A stretch of 64,000 bases of DNA. It comes from Vibrio orientalis CIP 102891 = ATCC 33934. Its GTDB lineage: Bacteria; Pseudomonadota; Gammaproteobacteria; Enterobacterales; Vibrionaceae. Below the pieces are notes generated by a model, which saw only the letters and a list, made by a program, of their open reading frames with translations, made no database searches and was not told the DNA's origin. Positions 54,672 through 63,035 of the stretch are shown one piece after another. Every line of letters starts with the position of its first letter. Within the stretch, counting starts at the first letter, position 1. The stretch covers positions 1,612,001-1,676,000 of the forward strand of contig NZ_ACZV01000005.1 in assembly GCF_000176235.1 (NCBI RefSeq), given 5' to 3'. The position numbers and the translations under genes were made by a program.

Positions 54672-55147
54672 GCTTCCACCTTAAAGTGACCCGATTTCCC
54701 GCCCGTTTTCTCTAACAGTCGAACTTGGCCAATCACCATATCTTTCTGTACCGCTTTGCACATATCGTAGATAGTCAGTGCCGCAACAGAAGCCGCCGTC
54801 AGCGCTTCCATCTCTACCCCGGTCTTACCTGCTAGCTTACAAACAGATTCGATGCGAACCATGTTTTCAGCTTCAATTGCTTCAAGTTGAACTTCAACTT
54901 TTGACAGCAAAAGTGGATGGCAAAGAGGAATCAAATCCCAGGTTTTTTTCGCTGCTTGAATGCCCGCAATACGCGCCGTTGCAAACACATCACCTTTATG
55001 ATGAGAGCCAGATACGATCAGTTGCAATGTCTCTGGGGCCATGTGAACAAACGCTTCTGCGCGCGCTTCACGTACCGTTTCTGCTTTCGCTGACACGTCA
55101 ACCATGTTCGCCTCGCCAGAAGCATTGATATGAGTAAATTCGCTCAT
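54668..55147 (-). CDS. moaC: cyclic pyranopterin monophosphate synthase
   Basis: A 159-residue MoaC that completes precursor Z synthesis after MoaA. Seen: FTHINASGEANMVDVSAKAE at the start, PLCHPLLLSKVEVQLEA, GKTGVEMEALTAASVAALT and LEKTGGKSGHF at the end, all family-conserved. Confidence 0.96.
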   Translation of the reverse strand: MSEFTHINASGEANMVDVSAKAETVREARAEAFVHMAPETLQLIVSGSHHKGDVFATARIAGIQAAKKTWDLIPLCHPLLLSKVEVQLEAIEAENMVRIESVCKLAGKTGVEMEALTAASVAALTIYDMCKAVQKDMVIGQVRLLEKTGGKSGHFKVEA

Positions 55148-55162
55148 GGTTTGCTCCGGACG

Positions 55163-55675
55163 TTAAACAGATAGGTGAGGCATGAAGTTACATGGACGGT
55201 GGCTTGCATCTAGCTGTTGCTTGATGATCTTAGTCCAACCAGTACGACAAGCACCTGTAGAACCCGGCATAGCAAAGATAACCGTATGGTTAGCAAAACC
55301 TGCAATCGCACGAGATTGAATCGTTGATGTACCAATCTCTTCGTAAGACACTTGGCGGAACAACTCACCAAAACCTTCAACTTCTTTATCAAATAGTGGT
55401 TTTAGTGCTTCTGGAGTGCTGTCACGTGAAGTAAAACCAGTGCCGCCGGTAATCATGATCGCTTGAACATTTTCGTCAGCAATCCACTGAGAAACGATCG
55501 CGCGGATCTTGTACATATCATCAATCACAATTTGCTTATCAACAACATTGTGACCCGCTTCTTTAGCGTTCTCGACTAGGTAACCGCCAGACGTGTCATT
55601 CTCTTCTGTACGAGTATCTGAAACAGTTAGTACGGCAATATTAGCTGGTTGGAATTTGCTTTCTGCGTGACCCAT
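55163..55675 (-). CDS. moaB: molybdenum cofactor biosynthesis protein B
   Basis: A 170-residue MoaB/MogA-fold protein that binds or adenylates molybdopterin. Seen: IAVLTVSDTRTEENDTSGGY, IMITGGTGFTSRDSTPEAL and VIFAMPGSTGACRTGW. It lies between moaA and moaC, the standard place. Confidence 0.95.
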   Translation of the reverse strand: MGHAESKFQPANIAVLTVSDTRTEENDTSGGYLVENAKEAGHNVVDKQIVIDDMYKIRAIVSQWIADENVQAIMITGGTGFTSRDSTPEALKPLFDKEVEGFGELFRQVSYEEIGTSTIQSRAIAGFANHTVIFAMPGSTGACRTGWTKIIKQQLDASHRPCNFMPHLSV

Positions 55676-55752
55676 TTGTTCACCTATTTTTCTTAAAGTA
55701 ATGTTCGCTCTAAGCTCATGCTTAGTCGATAAATTGATATTGATTGGAAAGA

Positions 55753-56742
55753 TCAGCCGCCAATAGACGCTAAATGCGGCGTCATGCCTGAGTTCCCGTC
55801 ATGAAGGAAGTGGCTGACTGATTTGGTTTGTAGCTGCTCTTGAATACGTTCTATTAGCGCTGATTCTTGAGAGTCTTGTTGGAGTAAGTCTCTAAGTTCA
55901 ACACCATGATCACCAAATAGACAAAGATGTAACTTACCTGTCGCAGAGACACGCAAGCGATTACAGCTTTCACAGAAGTCTTTTTCGTAAGGCATAATCA
56001 GACCGATTTCACCTTGGTAATCAGGATGGACAAAGACCTGCGCAGGTCCGTCATTGTGGTCACGAACCTTCAATAGCCAGCCGTTGGCGATAAGTTGATT
56101 TCGAATCGCTACGCCAGATACATGGTGACGCTGGAATAATTCATCCATTTCGCCTGTTTGCATCAGCTCGATAAAGCGCAATTGGATTGGACGGTCTTTA
56201 ATCCAGTTTAGAAAGGCAGGTAATTCATGAGCATTTAAGTCTTTCATCAGTACAACATTGACTTTAACTTGCTCATAGCCCACTTCGAATGCACGGTCGA
56301 TACCGCCCATCACTTGAGTGAACTTATTTTCGCCTGTGATTTGATGAAACATTCGAGGATCGAGGCTATCGACACTGACATTGATATGAGTCAGGCCTGC
56401 TTCTTTCCAATCCGCGACTTGTTTCTCCATACGATAACCATTGGTTGTAGTTGCCACTTTACGAATACCCTTCGTTGAAGCGACAGTATGGATAATGTCA
56501 GTGAAATCTTTGCGTAAGCTCGGCTCACCACCAGTAATACGCACCTTAGACGTCCCGCAATCTGCGAACGCTCTAACGACACGTTTAATCTCTGGTAATG
56601 CTAAAAAAGACGAGTTTTTCTGCCCCGAAGGTTTGTAACCATCAGGTAAACAATATGTGCATTTAAAGTTACAGACATCTGTAACGGAAAGTCGTAAGTA
56701 ATAAAACTTACGATGGAATCTATCTTCGAATTGTTGCGCCAC
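55753..56742 (-). CDS. moaA: GTP 3',8-cyclase (radical SAM)
   Basis: A 329-residue radical-SAM enzyme for the first step of molybdenum-cofactor synthesis. The SAM cluster is in CNFKCTYCLPDGY (CxxxCxxC) and the second cluster near the C end in CESCNRLRVSATGKLHLCLF. The conserved C-terminal GG is present (ASIGG). The GTG at 56742 is chosen: it has GGAAAGG six bases upstream, while the frame's earlier TTG lies on the ribosome site itself. It heads moaABCDE behind a candidate Moco riboswitch. Confidence 0.95.
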   Translation of the reverse strand: MAQQFEDRFHRKFYYLRLSVTDVCNFKCTYCLPDGYKPSGQKNSSFLALPEIKRVVRAFADCGTSKVRITGGEPSLRKDFTDIIHTVASTKGIRKVATTTNGYRMEKQVADWKEAGLTHINVSVDSLDPRMFHQITGENKFTQVMGGIDRAFEVGYEQVKVNVVLMKDLNAHELPAFLNWIKDRPIQLRFIELMQTGEMDELFQRHHVSGVAIRNQLIANGWLLKVRDHNDGPAQVFVHPDYQGEIGLIMPYEKDFCESCNRLRVSATGKLHLCLFGDHGVELRDLLQQDSQESALIERIQEQLQTKSVSHFLHDGNSGMTPHLASIGG

Positions 56743-56875
56743 GGAACACCTTTCCAAACACGGGAGGCAGAGTCATTTCCAACTTTGCCCTTGTGACAAC
56801 ATGTCACTGGCTCAACACGCTTATTCATTATGAACTTAGCTTATTGAGCTCGGAGTTATGGCAACTACCTCAAAT
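56743..56875 (-). ncRNA. candidate molybdenum-cofactor (Moco) riboswitch
   Basis: The roughly 130-nt moaA leader folds into a compact multi-stem shape. P1 is GAGGTA with TGCCTC (56866-56871 and 56764-56769). Inside are AACT/AGTT, GCTCAA/TTGAGC, a TTCA/TGAA hairpin and a perfect GTGACA/TGTCAC hairpin. The 3-prime part reads TGCCTCCC then GTTTGGAAAGG, where the last bases are the moaA ribosome site, so folding could hide it. Position, size and this 3-prime signature fit the Moco RNA motif found upstream of moaA in gammaproteobacteria. A covariance search was not possible here. Confidence 0.65.
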
Positions 56876-57035
56876 ACGGGTAGCAGCTAGCCTATAAAAT
56901 ACTTAATAATTGTGTGTGTTTCTACCTCTAAAGCGAAAAAATCTTGCCTACTGCTCATTTTACCTATTCTTGAGTAGGGGATATTAATGCATTAATCTAA
57001 ATTGTAGTTGGTTATAAATAGAATAGAAGCTCAGC

Positions 57036-57923
57036 ATGACAATTTACGCTAGCAAAAAAATCGTAGCTGTTGGCGGTGGCCACGGCCTTGGCCGGATGTT
57101 GGCCGCACTTAAAGAATTTGGCTCTAATGCCACGGGGATTGTTGCAACCACGGATAATGGTGGCTCAACGGGTCGAATCCGCAATTGCCAAGGGGGCATT
57201 GCTTGGGGAGATACACGTAACTGTATCAATCAGTTGATTACAGATCCTTCCATTAGTTCGATGATGTTTGAGTACCGGTTTAAAGGTGCCGGCGAACTCG
57301 ATGGCCATAACCTTGGCAACCTAATGCTGACCGCGCTCGACAACCTTTCGGTTAGACCGCTTGATGCGACTAATCTTATCCGCAATATGCTCAAAGTGGA
57401 TGTTAATATCATTCCTATGTCGGAGCACCCTTCCGATTTGAAAGCACTCTCACCAGACGGACGTTGGGTAACCGGCGAGACCAGTGTCGATGAAATGCCT
57501 GATAAGTTGTTAAGACTCGACTTAGAGCCAGAGGTCCCTGCGACCAAAGAAGGCGTGATGGCGATTGAACAAGCAGACGCGATCATTTTAGGCCCAGGTA
57601 GTTTCTTGACCAGTATAATGCCGCCACTTCTCCTACCAGAAATTGGCAGAGCGATTTCATGTAACACCAAGGCACAATTGATCTTTGTCGAGAACTTGTC
57701 TCCAGAGTATGGGCCAGCAGGAAAAATGACACTGCAAGAGAAGCTAGAGTGGTGTGAACGTTCATGCCGCGGACGAAAAATTGATGTGGTATTAGGGGAA
57801 GAGCCGCACCCAGAACTTTCAGATTGGAACTGTGTCACCGTACCGCTTGCTTCACCAAACCGAGACTGGCGTCACGACCGAACAAAGCTTCAGCAAGCGG
57901 TGGAGTTTTTATTAGCTGACTAA
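57036..57923 (+). CDS. yvcK: YvcK/CofD-like family protein
   Basis: A 295-residue protein of the CofD/YvcK (gluconeogenesis factor) superfamily. Seen: KIVAVGGGHGLGRMLAALKE near the start, TDNGGSTGRIR, GDTRNCINQL, LDGHNLGNLMLTALDNL and LGPGSFLTSIMPPLL. Bacillus YvcK binds UDP-sugars and supports growth on gluconeogenic substrates; gammaproteobacterial copies are uncharacterised. It lies divergent from moaA, and its stop overlaps the end of luxU by 12 bp. Confidence 0.9.
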   Translation: MTIYASKKIVAVGGGHGLGRMLAALKEFGSNATGIVATTDNGGSTGRIRNCQGGIAWGDTRNCINQLITDPSISSMMFEYRFKGAGELDGHNLGNLMLTALDNLSVRPLDATNLIRNMLKVDVNIIPMSEHPSDLKALSPDGRWVTGETSVDEMPDKLLRLDLEPEVPATKEGVMAIEQADAIILGPGSFLTSIMPPLLLPEIGRAISCNTKAQLIFVENLSPEYGPAGKMTLQEKLEWCERSCRGRKIDVVLGEEPHPELSDWNCVTVPLASPNRDWRHDRTKLQQAVEFLLAD

Positions 57924-58250
57924 CTCTTGATATCTCTGCTGAGTTTCTCTGAGCAGAGATATCATTTTCGCCACATCCTGATCAATATTGAGCAAGGCGC
58001 CTGACTTTGCCATGCTATCAATTTCAACCGAATACGCGCACAAAGCTTCAGCTCCAAAACTGGCTGCACTACTTTTCAGAGCATGGCAAATCTCTTTCAT
58101 ATAGGCATCATGTTCGCTCTGCTCTTGCTGAGAGAGGTTGTCAATATACATGGTTAGTTCACCCAAGAATATATCAAGCAAAACCGGAACATTTTCAGCT
58201 CCAATTTCACTGGCTAATCGTTCAATTTTATTCTGATTTAAAATATCCAC
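57912..58250 (-). CDS. luxU: quorum-sensing phosphorelay protein LuxU
   Basis: A 112-residue histidine phosphotransfer protein. It relays phosphate from the hybrid autoinducer sensors to LuxO. The phospho-histidine is His56 in EICHALKSSAASFGAEAL, matching His58 of V. harveyi. DILNQNKIERLASEIG matches the known LuxU start. A GTG at 58250 overlaps the luxO stop as TAGTG and has AAGGAA upstream; an ATG eight codons earlier inside luxO is less likely. Confidence 0.93.
   Translation of the reverse strand: MDILNQNKIERLASEIGAENVPVLLDIFLGELTMYIDNLSQQEQSEHDAYMKEICHALKSSAASFGAEALCAYSVEIDSMAKSGALLNIDQDVAKMISLLRETQQRYQELVS
57929..57963 (+). terminator. hairpin after yvcK, inside luxU
   Basis: Perfect 12-bp inverted repeat GATATCTCTGCT / AGCAGAGATATC followed by ATTTTC on the plus strand. 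It lies within the last codons of luxU and probably ends the yvcK transcript. Confidence 0.6.
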
Positions 58251-59644
58251 TATTGCATTTCCTTGGCGTTCCATGCCTGTAGTTTTCTATAAATGGTCGA
58301 TGGACTGACATCCAAATATCCTGCCGCTTTTGGAATATTGCCATCGCACGCTTTAATTGCCTGCTCGATAGCATTCTTTTCAGTCAACCAGAGCGGGAAG
58401 ATATCTTGTACCGATACCATGTCTGGTTGCGGTAACATCACTCGAATTTCATTGGCTGAAGGCTGATTCAATGGCGGAGGTAGCATCTCTAGATGAATTT
58501 CTCGACCATTGTTCAATACGACGACATTGCGCAGTACGTTTTGCAGTTGGCGCACGTTGCCCGGCCACTCATAACGAGCAAAACGTTCAACCACTTCAGG
58601 CGCCAGTCGAACAAAGTCTTTCCCCTCTTCTTTCGACATAAAACCAAGCAGTGAATAAGCAATTTCAATAATGTCGTCACCCCGTTCACGAAGTGGTGGT
58701 AGGTGAAGAGGTATCACATATAAGCGATAGTATAAATCTTCTCTAAAGCGGCCTTCTTCAACTTCTTTCCACGGGTCTCTGTTGGTGGCACAAACAAAAC
58801 GTACATCCACACTCTTCATTTTAGAAGAGCCCACTTTTTGGAAAGTACCTGTTTGAATAAACCTCAAAAGCTTGGTTTGCAATTCTAGGTCCATTTCACA
58901 CAGTTCATCGAGAAACAGCGTACCGCCGTCAGCAAGTTCTGCGGCCCCCTGTCTATCGGTCGCCGCCCCTGTAAAGGCTCCTTTTACGTGACCAAACAGT
59001 TCACTTTCAATCAGATCTTTTGGAATCGCGGCACAGTTGATCGCAATAAACGGCTTATAACCACGCTTACTCGTGGCATGAATCGCTTCAGCGCATACCT
59101 CTTTACCAGTACCACTCTCGCCAGTAATGAAGATACTTGCTTTACTGCTAGCGGCCGAGTCAATGGTTCGATAAACCGCCTGCATTGTTTGGCTACTACC
59201 AATAAAGCCTTGATAACCTTGGCTACCAGGGCTGTCCGCGTCATTTTTAAGCTTGTTCGCTTTACGTAGCGCGTTATTGACAGTGACACGCAAGCGATCG
59301 GCTTCACAGGGCTTAATCAAGAAATCTTGAGCACCATGTCGCATCGCTTCGACAGCGGTATCAATAGAGCCGTGAGCCGTCATAAAGATAACGGGAACAT
59401 CCGGATTTTTTTCTTTCACTGCATGTAGAACGTCCATCCCCGTCATATCGGGAAGACGTAAATCAAGTAAGATCAGATCGGGTGTTCTGAAATTGAGGCT
59501 ATCAATCGCATCACGTCCAGTGCCAACGATATTGATATCAATTTGAAGTGGGGTGAGGTAAGAACGATACAAGGCCGCAACTGACGCAGTATCTTCTACC
59601 ATCAATAAATATTTTGTGTTTTTCTTTTGCGTATTCTGTTGCAT
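58250..59644 (-). CDS. luxO: quorum-sensing sigma-54-dependent response regulator LuxO
   Basis: A 464-residue NtrC-type regulator. Receiver domain with phospho-acceptor Asp61 in LILLDLRLPDMTGMDVL (Asp47 in the classic V. harveyi numbering, where the start is MVEDTAS). AAA domain with FITGESGTGKEVCAEAIH and the sigma-54-contact GAFTGA in GHVKGAFTGAATD. C-terminal Fis-type HTH IPKAAGYLDVSPSTIYRKLQ. At low cell density, phospho-LuxO turns on Qrr sRNAs. Its own gene is divergent from qrr1, with LuxO sites between. Confidence 0.97.
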   Translation of the reverse strand: MQQNTQKKNTKYLLMVEDTASVAALYRSYLTPLQIDINIVGTGRDAIDSLNFRTPDLILLDLRLPDMTGMDVLHAVKEKNPDVPVIFMTAHGSIDTAVEAMRHGAQDFLIKPCEADRLRVTVNNALRKANKLKNDADSPGSQGYQGFIGSSQTMQAVYRTIDSAASSKASIFITGESGTGKEVCAEAIHATSKRGYKPFIAINCAAIPKDLIESELFGHVKGAFTGAATDRQGAAELADGGTLFLDELCEMDLELQTKLLRFIQTGTFQKVGSSKMKSVDVRFVCATNRDPWKEVEEGRFREDLYYRLYVIPLHLPPLRERGDDIIEIAYSLLGFMSKEEGKDFVRLAPEVVERFARYEWPGNVRQLQNVLRNVVVLNNGREIHLEMLPPPLNQPSANEIRVMLPQPDMVSVQDIFPLWLTEKNAIEQAIKACDGNIPKAAGYLDVSPSTIYRKLQAWNAKEMQ

Positions 59645-59694
59645 AGCCTAGCCAGGGTACTCTTCGCATTTTGTATAAATCATTGCATTAGGCT

Positions 59695-59707
59695 TTGCAT
59701 TATGCAA
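59695..59707. promoter_or_regulatory. LuxO binding site
   Basis: TTGCATTATGCAA matches the LuxO consensus TTGCA-3-TGCAA exactly. It lies about 63 bp upstream of the qrr1 -24 element and about 50 bp before luxO, so it can serve activation of qrr1 and repression of luxO. A partial second copy (TTGCATTAGG) lies at about 59683. Confidence 0.85.
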
Positions 59708-59768
59708 TTTAAAAGCGAAAAATTGCGTTGATATGGTGATGAATAACTCATTTCAACCACAAATATTC

Positions 59769-59784
59769 TGGCACGCTATCTGCT
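59769..59784 (+). promoter_or_regulatory. sigma-54 promoter of qrr1
   Basis: TGGCACGCTATCTGCT: the -24 GG and -12 GC are separated by exactly 10 bases. The start of the sRNA follows about 12 bases after the GC. Confidence 0.88.
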
Positions 59785-59794
59785 GTATATTCTA

Positions 59795-59891
59795 TGACCC
59801 GCAAGGGTCACCTAGCCAACTGACGTTGTTAGTGAACTTAGTATTCACAAATTACAGCCAATAGAACCCAGTTTCTACTGGCTATTTTTTT
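59795..59891 (+). ncRNA. qrr1: quorum regulatory RNA Qrr1
   Basis: An Hfq-dependent sRNA of about 96 nt. It starts with TGACCCGCAAGGGTCA (first hairpin), continues with the conserved pairing region CTAGCCAACTGACGTTGTTA, and ends in a hairpin AGCCAATAGAA ... TACTGGCT followed by seven T. This matches Vibrio Qrr RNAs, which lie next to luxO and repress the master regulator (LuxR/HapR type) and activate AphA at low cell density. It converges on uvrB. Confidence 0.95.
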
Positions 59892-59909
59892 GTCTCTAAT
59901 TTATACAAC

Positions 59910-61940
59910 TTAGCTGTTAGTAATAAACTGGCTACGTAATTTATCGATCTGGTCGCGTTTCTGCGCTGCTAGCTCAAACTCCAAGTCCTGTGCATGTTGA
60001 TACATTTGAGCCTCCAGCTTACTGATCTCTTTATCCAGTTGCTGAGGTGTCATCACATCATAACTTTGTGATGGCTCGGCCACTTTAGATAGTGGGACTG
60101 CCTTACTAGTGCGTTGCTTCTTACCCTTAGCAATATCACCAAGCTCCATAATATCTTTGATATTACGTTTCAGCGCTTGTGGCTCAATCCCCAACTTAGC
60201 ATTGTATTCTTGCTGCTTCTCTCGGCGGCGGCTCGTCTCCCCCATCGCCTTTTCCATCGATTTAGTAATCGAGTCGGCATATAGGATAGCCTTACCTGCA
60301 ATGTTACGCGCAGCGCGACCAATGGTCTGAATCAGAGACCGCTCCGAACGTAAGAAGCCCTCTTTATCAGCATCTAGAATCGCCACTAAAGAGACCTCTG
60401 GCATGTCGAGACCCTCTCGAAGTAAGTTGATCCCAACTAACACGTCAAACTCACCTAAACGTAAATCACGAATGATTTCCACTCGCTCGACGGTGTCAAT
60501 ATCAGAGTGTAAGTAACGAACTTTAACATCATGCTCTGTAAGATATTCGGTTAAATCCTCTGCCATTCGCTTAGTCAGCGTCGTCACAAGGACACGTTCA
60601 TCTTTTGCTGCGCGTATTCTAATTTCAGACAATAGATCATCAACTTGAGTAGCAACCGGTCGTACTTCAAGTTCTGGGTCGAGTAGGCCTGTCGGGCGAA
60701 CAACTTGATCGGCAATTTCACCATCAGATTTTTCCAACTCATAATTGCCCGGTGTCGCAGAGACAAAGATCGTCTGCGGTGAAATCGACTCAAACTCTTC
60801 GAATTTCATTGGTCGGTTATCGAGCGCTGAAGGCAGACGGAAGCCAAACTCCACCAGCGTCTCTTTACGAGAGCGATCGCCTTTGTACATAGCGCCTATT
60901 TGCGGCACTGTTACATGGGATTCGTCAATAATCAGCAAACCATCATGAGGAAGGTAGTCAAATAGCGTCGGTGGCGGCTCGCCTTCACTACGTCCACTCA
61001 AGTAACGCGAGTAGTTCTCGATACCAGAACAAAAGCCCAACTCGTTCATCATTTCAATGTCAAACTGAGTACGTTGTGAGATACGCTGCTCTTCCAACAG
61101 TTTGTTGTTATCAAGCAGGTATTTTTTGCGGCTCTCTAACTCAAGTTTAATCTCTTCAACCGCCGCTAAAATTCGCTCACGTGGCGTCACATAGTGGGTT
61201 TTGGGATAAATCGTGTAACGAGCAAGATCGCGTTGTTTCACCGCTCCAGTAAGTGGGTCAAAAACACTGATGCAATCAATCTCATCATCAAACATCTCAA
61301 TTCTAACCGCATCTTGATCAGATTCAGCAGGGAAGATATCGATCACTTCACCACGCACACGAAACTGACCACGCTCAAAGGCTACGTCGTTGCGACTGTA
61401 TTGAAGCTCAGCTAAACGGCGTAGAATATCGCGCTGATCCATCACATCACCACGACGAATGTGGAGCATCATTTGTAAATAGGACTCAGGATCACCTAAA
61501 CCGTAAATCGCAGAAACTGAAGCAACAATGATGGCATCTTTACGTTCAAGCAACGCTTTGGTCGCCGACAAACGCATCTGTTCGATATGCGCATTCACTG
61601 ACGCGTCTTTCTCAATAAATGTATCAGTGGTCGGCACGTACGCTTCAGGCTGGTAATAGTCATAGTATGAGACAAAATACTCGACCGCATTATTCGGGAA
61701 GAAGGCCTTCATTTCACCATAGAGCTGCGCTGCCAGTGTTTTATTCGGCGCTAATAAAATCGCCGGTCGTTGCGCACTCGCGATCACATTAGCCAGAGTA
61801 AAGGTTTTCCCCGAACCAGTAACACCGAGCAAAGTTTGATGGGCTAGGCCTGAGTCTAAGCCTTCAAGTAATTGACGTATTGCGGTCGGCTGGTCTCCAG
61901 ACGGTTGATAATCAGACACCAAATCAAAAACTTTACTCAT
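59910..61940 (-). CDS. uvrB: excinuclease ABC subunit B
   Basis: The 676-residue damage-recognition helicase subunit of nucleotide excision repair. Walker A LLGVTGSGKTFTLANVI, the beta-hairpin region SYYDYYQPEAYVP, DESHVTVPQI, the LREGLDMPEVSLVAILDADK helicase block, and the C-terminal UvrC-binding motif (ISKLEAQMYQHAQDLEFELA). A LexA box lies about 42 bp upstream, so SOS control is expected. Confidence 0.97.
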   Translation of the reverse strand: MSKVFDLVSDYQPSGDQPTAIRQLLEGLDSGLAHQTLLGVTGSGKTFTLANVIASAQRPAILLAPNKTLAAQLYGEMKAFFPNNAVEYFVSYYDYYQPEAYVPTTDTFIEKDASVNAHIEQMRLSATKALLERKDAIIVASVSAIYGLGDPESYLQMMLHIRRGDVMDQRDILRRLAELQYSRNDVAFERGQFRVRGEVIDIFPAESDQDAVRIEMFDDEIDCISVFDPLTGAVKQRDLARYTIYPKTHYVTPRERILAAVEEIKLELESRKKYLLDNNKLLEEQRISQRTQFDIEMMNELGFCSGIENYSRYLSGRSEGEPPPTLFDYLPHDGLLIIDESHVTVPQIGAMYKGDRSRKETLVEFGFRLPSALDNRPMKFEEFESISPQTIFVSATPGNYELEKSDGEIADQVVRPTGLLDPELEVRPVATQVDDLLSEIRIRAAKDERVLVTTLTKRMAEDLTEYLTEHDVKVRYLHSDIDTVERVEIIRDLRLGEFDVLVGINLLREGLDMPEVSLVAILDADKEGFLRSERSLIQTIGRAARNIAGKAILYADSITKSMEKAMGETSRRREKQQEYNAKLGIEPQALKRNIKDIMELGDIAKGKKQRTSKAVPLSKVAEPSQSYDVMTPQQLDKEISKLEAQMYQHAQDLEFELAAQKRDQIDKLRSQFITNS

Positions 61941-61972
61941 AGTTGAACTCTATTCTTAGGTGATAAGTGTCT

Positions 61973-62006
61973 CTATTGTGTCTGTATATATATACAGACA
62001 CAATAG
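61973..62006. promoter_or_regulatory. LexA (SOS) box inside a 34-bp perfect palindrome
   Basis: CTGTATATATATACAG at 61982-61997 equals the core of the E. coli LexA consensus. Perfect symmetry continues outward through AGACACAATAG on both sides to 34 bp. It sits just upstream of uvrB, so LexA control of uvrB is expected; the extra symmetry could form a cruciform. Confidence 0.88.
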
Positions 62007-62135
62007 CTACAAAAGAAATTAATCGCTGTTTTTTGGAAAGTCTTCATTAGTCACTAGATCATTACTGATGAACCTGATATTATTCTTCGCCCACCAGCTC
62101 CACACCTTTGAAAAATCAAGTTTTTCACCCACAAG

Positions 62136-62338
62136 TTATTCACATTTTTCTCTTGAAATACCAAATTACCCACAGACGATGTCTATCGCTCTAGTTTTGT
62201 TAGTTTGTCCTACAATAGCCACAAACACCTATTTTACAGTACGTTATGAATTTCTTTCGCCTTTCGGCAATAACGCTGCTGCAGTGATATTTTACATTAT
62301 TCTGACTTACTCAAATTTAACCCACACACTTATCCACA
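62136..62338. promoter_or_regulatory. cluster of DnaA-box-like sequences
   Basis: Same-strand 9-mers TTATTCACA (62136), TTACCCACA (62166) and the perfect TTATCCACA (62330) lie within about 200 bp in the AT-rich gap between uvrB and tRNA-Asn, with further TCACCCACA-like near-matches. No gene in 62007-62426 is convincing. Role unknown: DnaA titration, regulation or replication-linked control are possible. Confidence 0.4.
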
Positions 62339-62426
62339 ATTTTGGTGGATAAGTAAATATAGCCCTTATTGGATAAGGGATACAGAAAAGTAAAGTGAAA
62401 AAAGTGCGAATATTTGCAATTATTTT

Positions 62427-62440
62427 AACTATCGATAGTT
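62427..62440. repeat. 14-bp perfect palindrome at the tRNA-Asn promoter
   Basis: AACTATCGATAGTT overlaps the first two bases of the tRNA -35 element. It could be a protein-binding site. Confidence 0.45.
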
Positions 62441-62467
62441 GACACCCAATATTTCCATCGCTAAGAT
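62439..62467 (+). promoter_or_regulatory. sigma-70 promoter of tRNA-Asn
   Basis: Consensus -35 TTGACA, 17-bp spacer and -10 TAAGAT, followed by a GC-containing start region and the tRNA 20 bp later. Confidence 0.8.
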
Positions 62468-62487
62468 TCGCTTCGCTTTAAAGCAAT

Positions 62488-62563
62488 TCCTCCTTAGCTC
62501 AGTTGGTAGAGCGACGGACTGTTAATCCGCAGGTCGCTGGTTCGAGCCCAGCAGGAGGAGCCA
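62488..62563 (+). tRNA. tRNA-Asn (GUU)
   Basis: A 76-nt tRNA with encoded CCA. Acceptor TCCTCCT pairs with AGGAGGA; anticodon loop CTGTTAA with anticodon GTT; T loop GGTTCGAGCCC. A single copy followed by a terminator. Confidence 0.97.
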
Positions 62564-62571
62564 AATTCTAC

Positions 62572-62602
62572 AAAAAGCCGTGTCGTAAGACGCGGCTTTT
62601 TC
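62572..62602 (+). terminator. terminator after tRNA-Asn
   Basis: AAAAAGCCGTGTC GTAA GACGCGGCTTTTT hairpin nine bases past the tRNA. Confidence 0.88.
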
Positions 62603-63035
62603 GTCTCTACTGCTCCTGGTTTGTCCCAAACTAATGTCTCAGCCGAAGCGTCGGACCGTCCTAGCCGGCCGCGTTAACTCTCGGCAACTTTTCGATATTT
62701 TTCCTTTCCGATGCTACGACTCTATTTATTGATCCTTAACTGTACGTCTTGCTGAAGCTTTGCTCGGCCATGATTTATTGTTCTAGATCATTAAAGTGCT
62801 CAAAAATGCAATCTTTGATTTTAAATATTTAAACTTTGATGCGGTTTAAGAAATTAAACCCAATCCGTTTGTTTTTGGTGATCTTGTTCAACTATTGTGC
62901 GTGATTTCGATCAATTATTCCGTTTATGACGGCGTTTTATGCACATTTTTAAGGTTTACAGAAGTTTACTCTGTATTGCTCAACTAACCCAAAAGGAGTA
63001 GTTTGCAATCATTGAGTTCAAAAATGTAAACCGAA
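62603..63035. other. leader region of the YheO-like gene with FNR/CRP-like site and short leader frame
   Basis: No gene of normal size. GTGATTTCGATCAA at 62901-62914 fits an FNR site (TTGAT-4-ATCAA with one change). A strong AAAAGGAG at 62991-62998 precedes an eight-codon frame starting at TTG 63003 and ending at TAA 63027-63029, in phase with and three codons before the regulator's first ATG. Confidence 0.4.

Noticed and set aside
62068..62352. 94-codon frame between uvrB and tRNA-Asn
   Set aside because: No ribosome site, no family resemblance, and it runs through the DnaA-box cluster.
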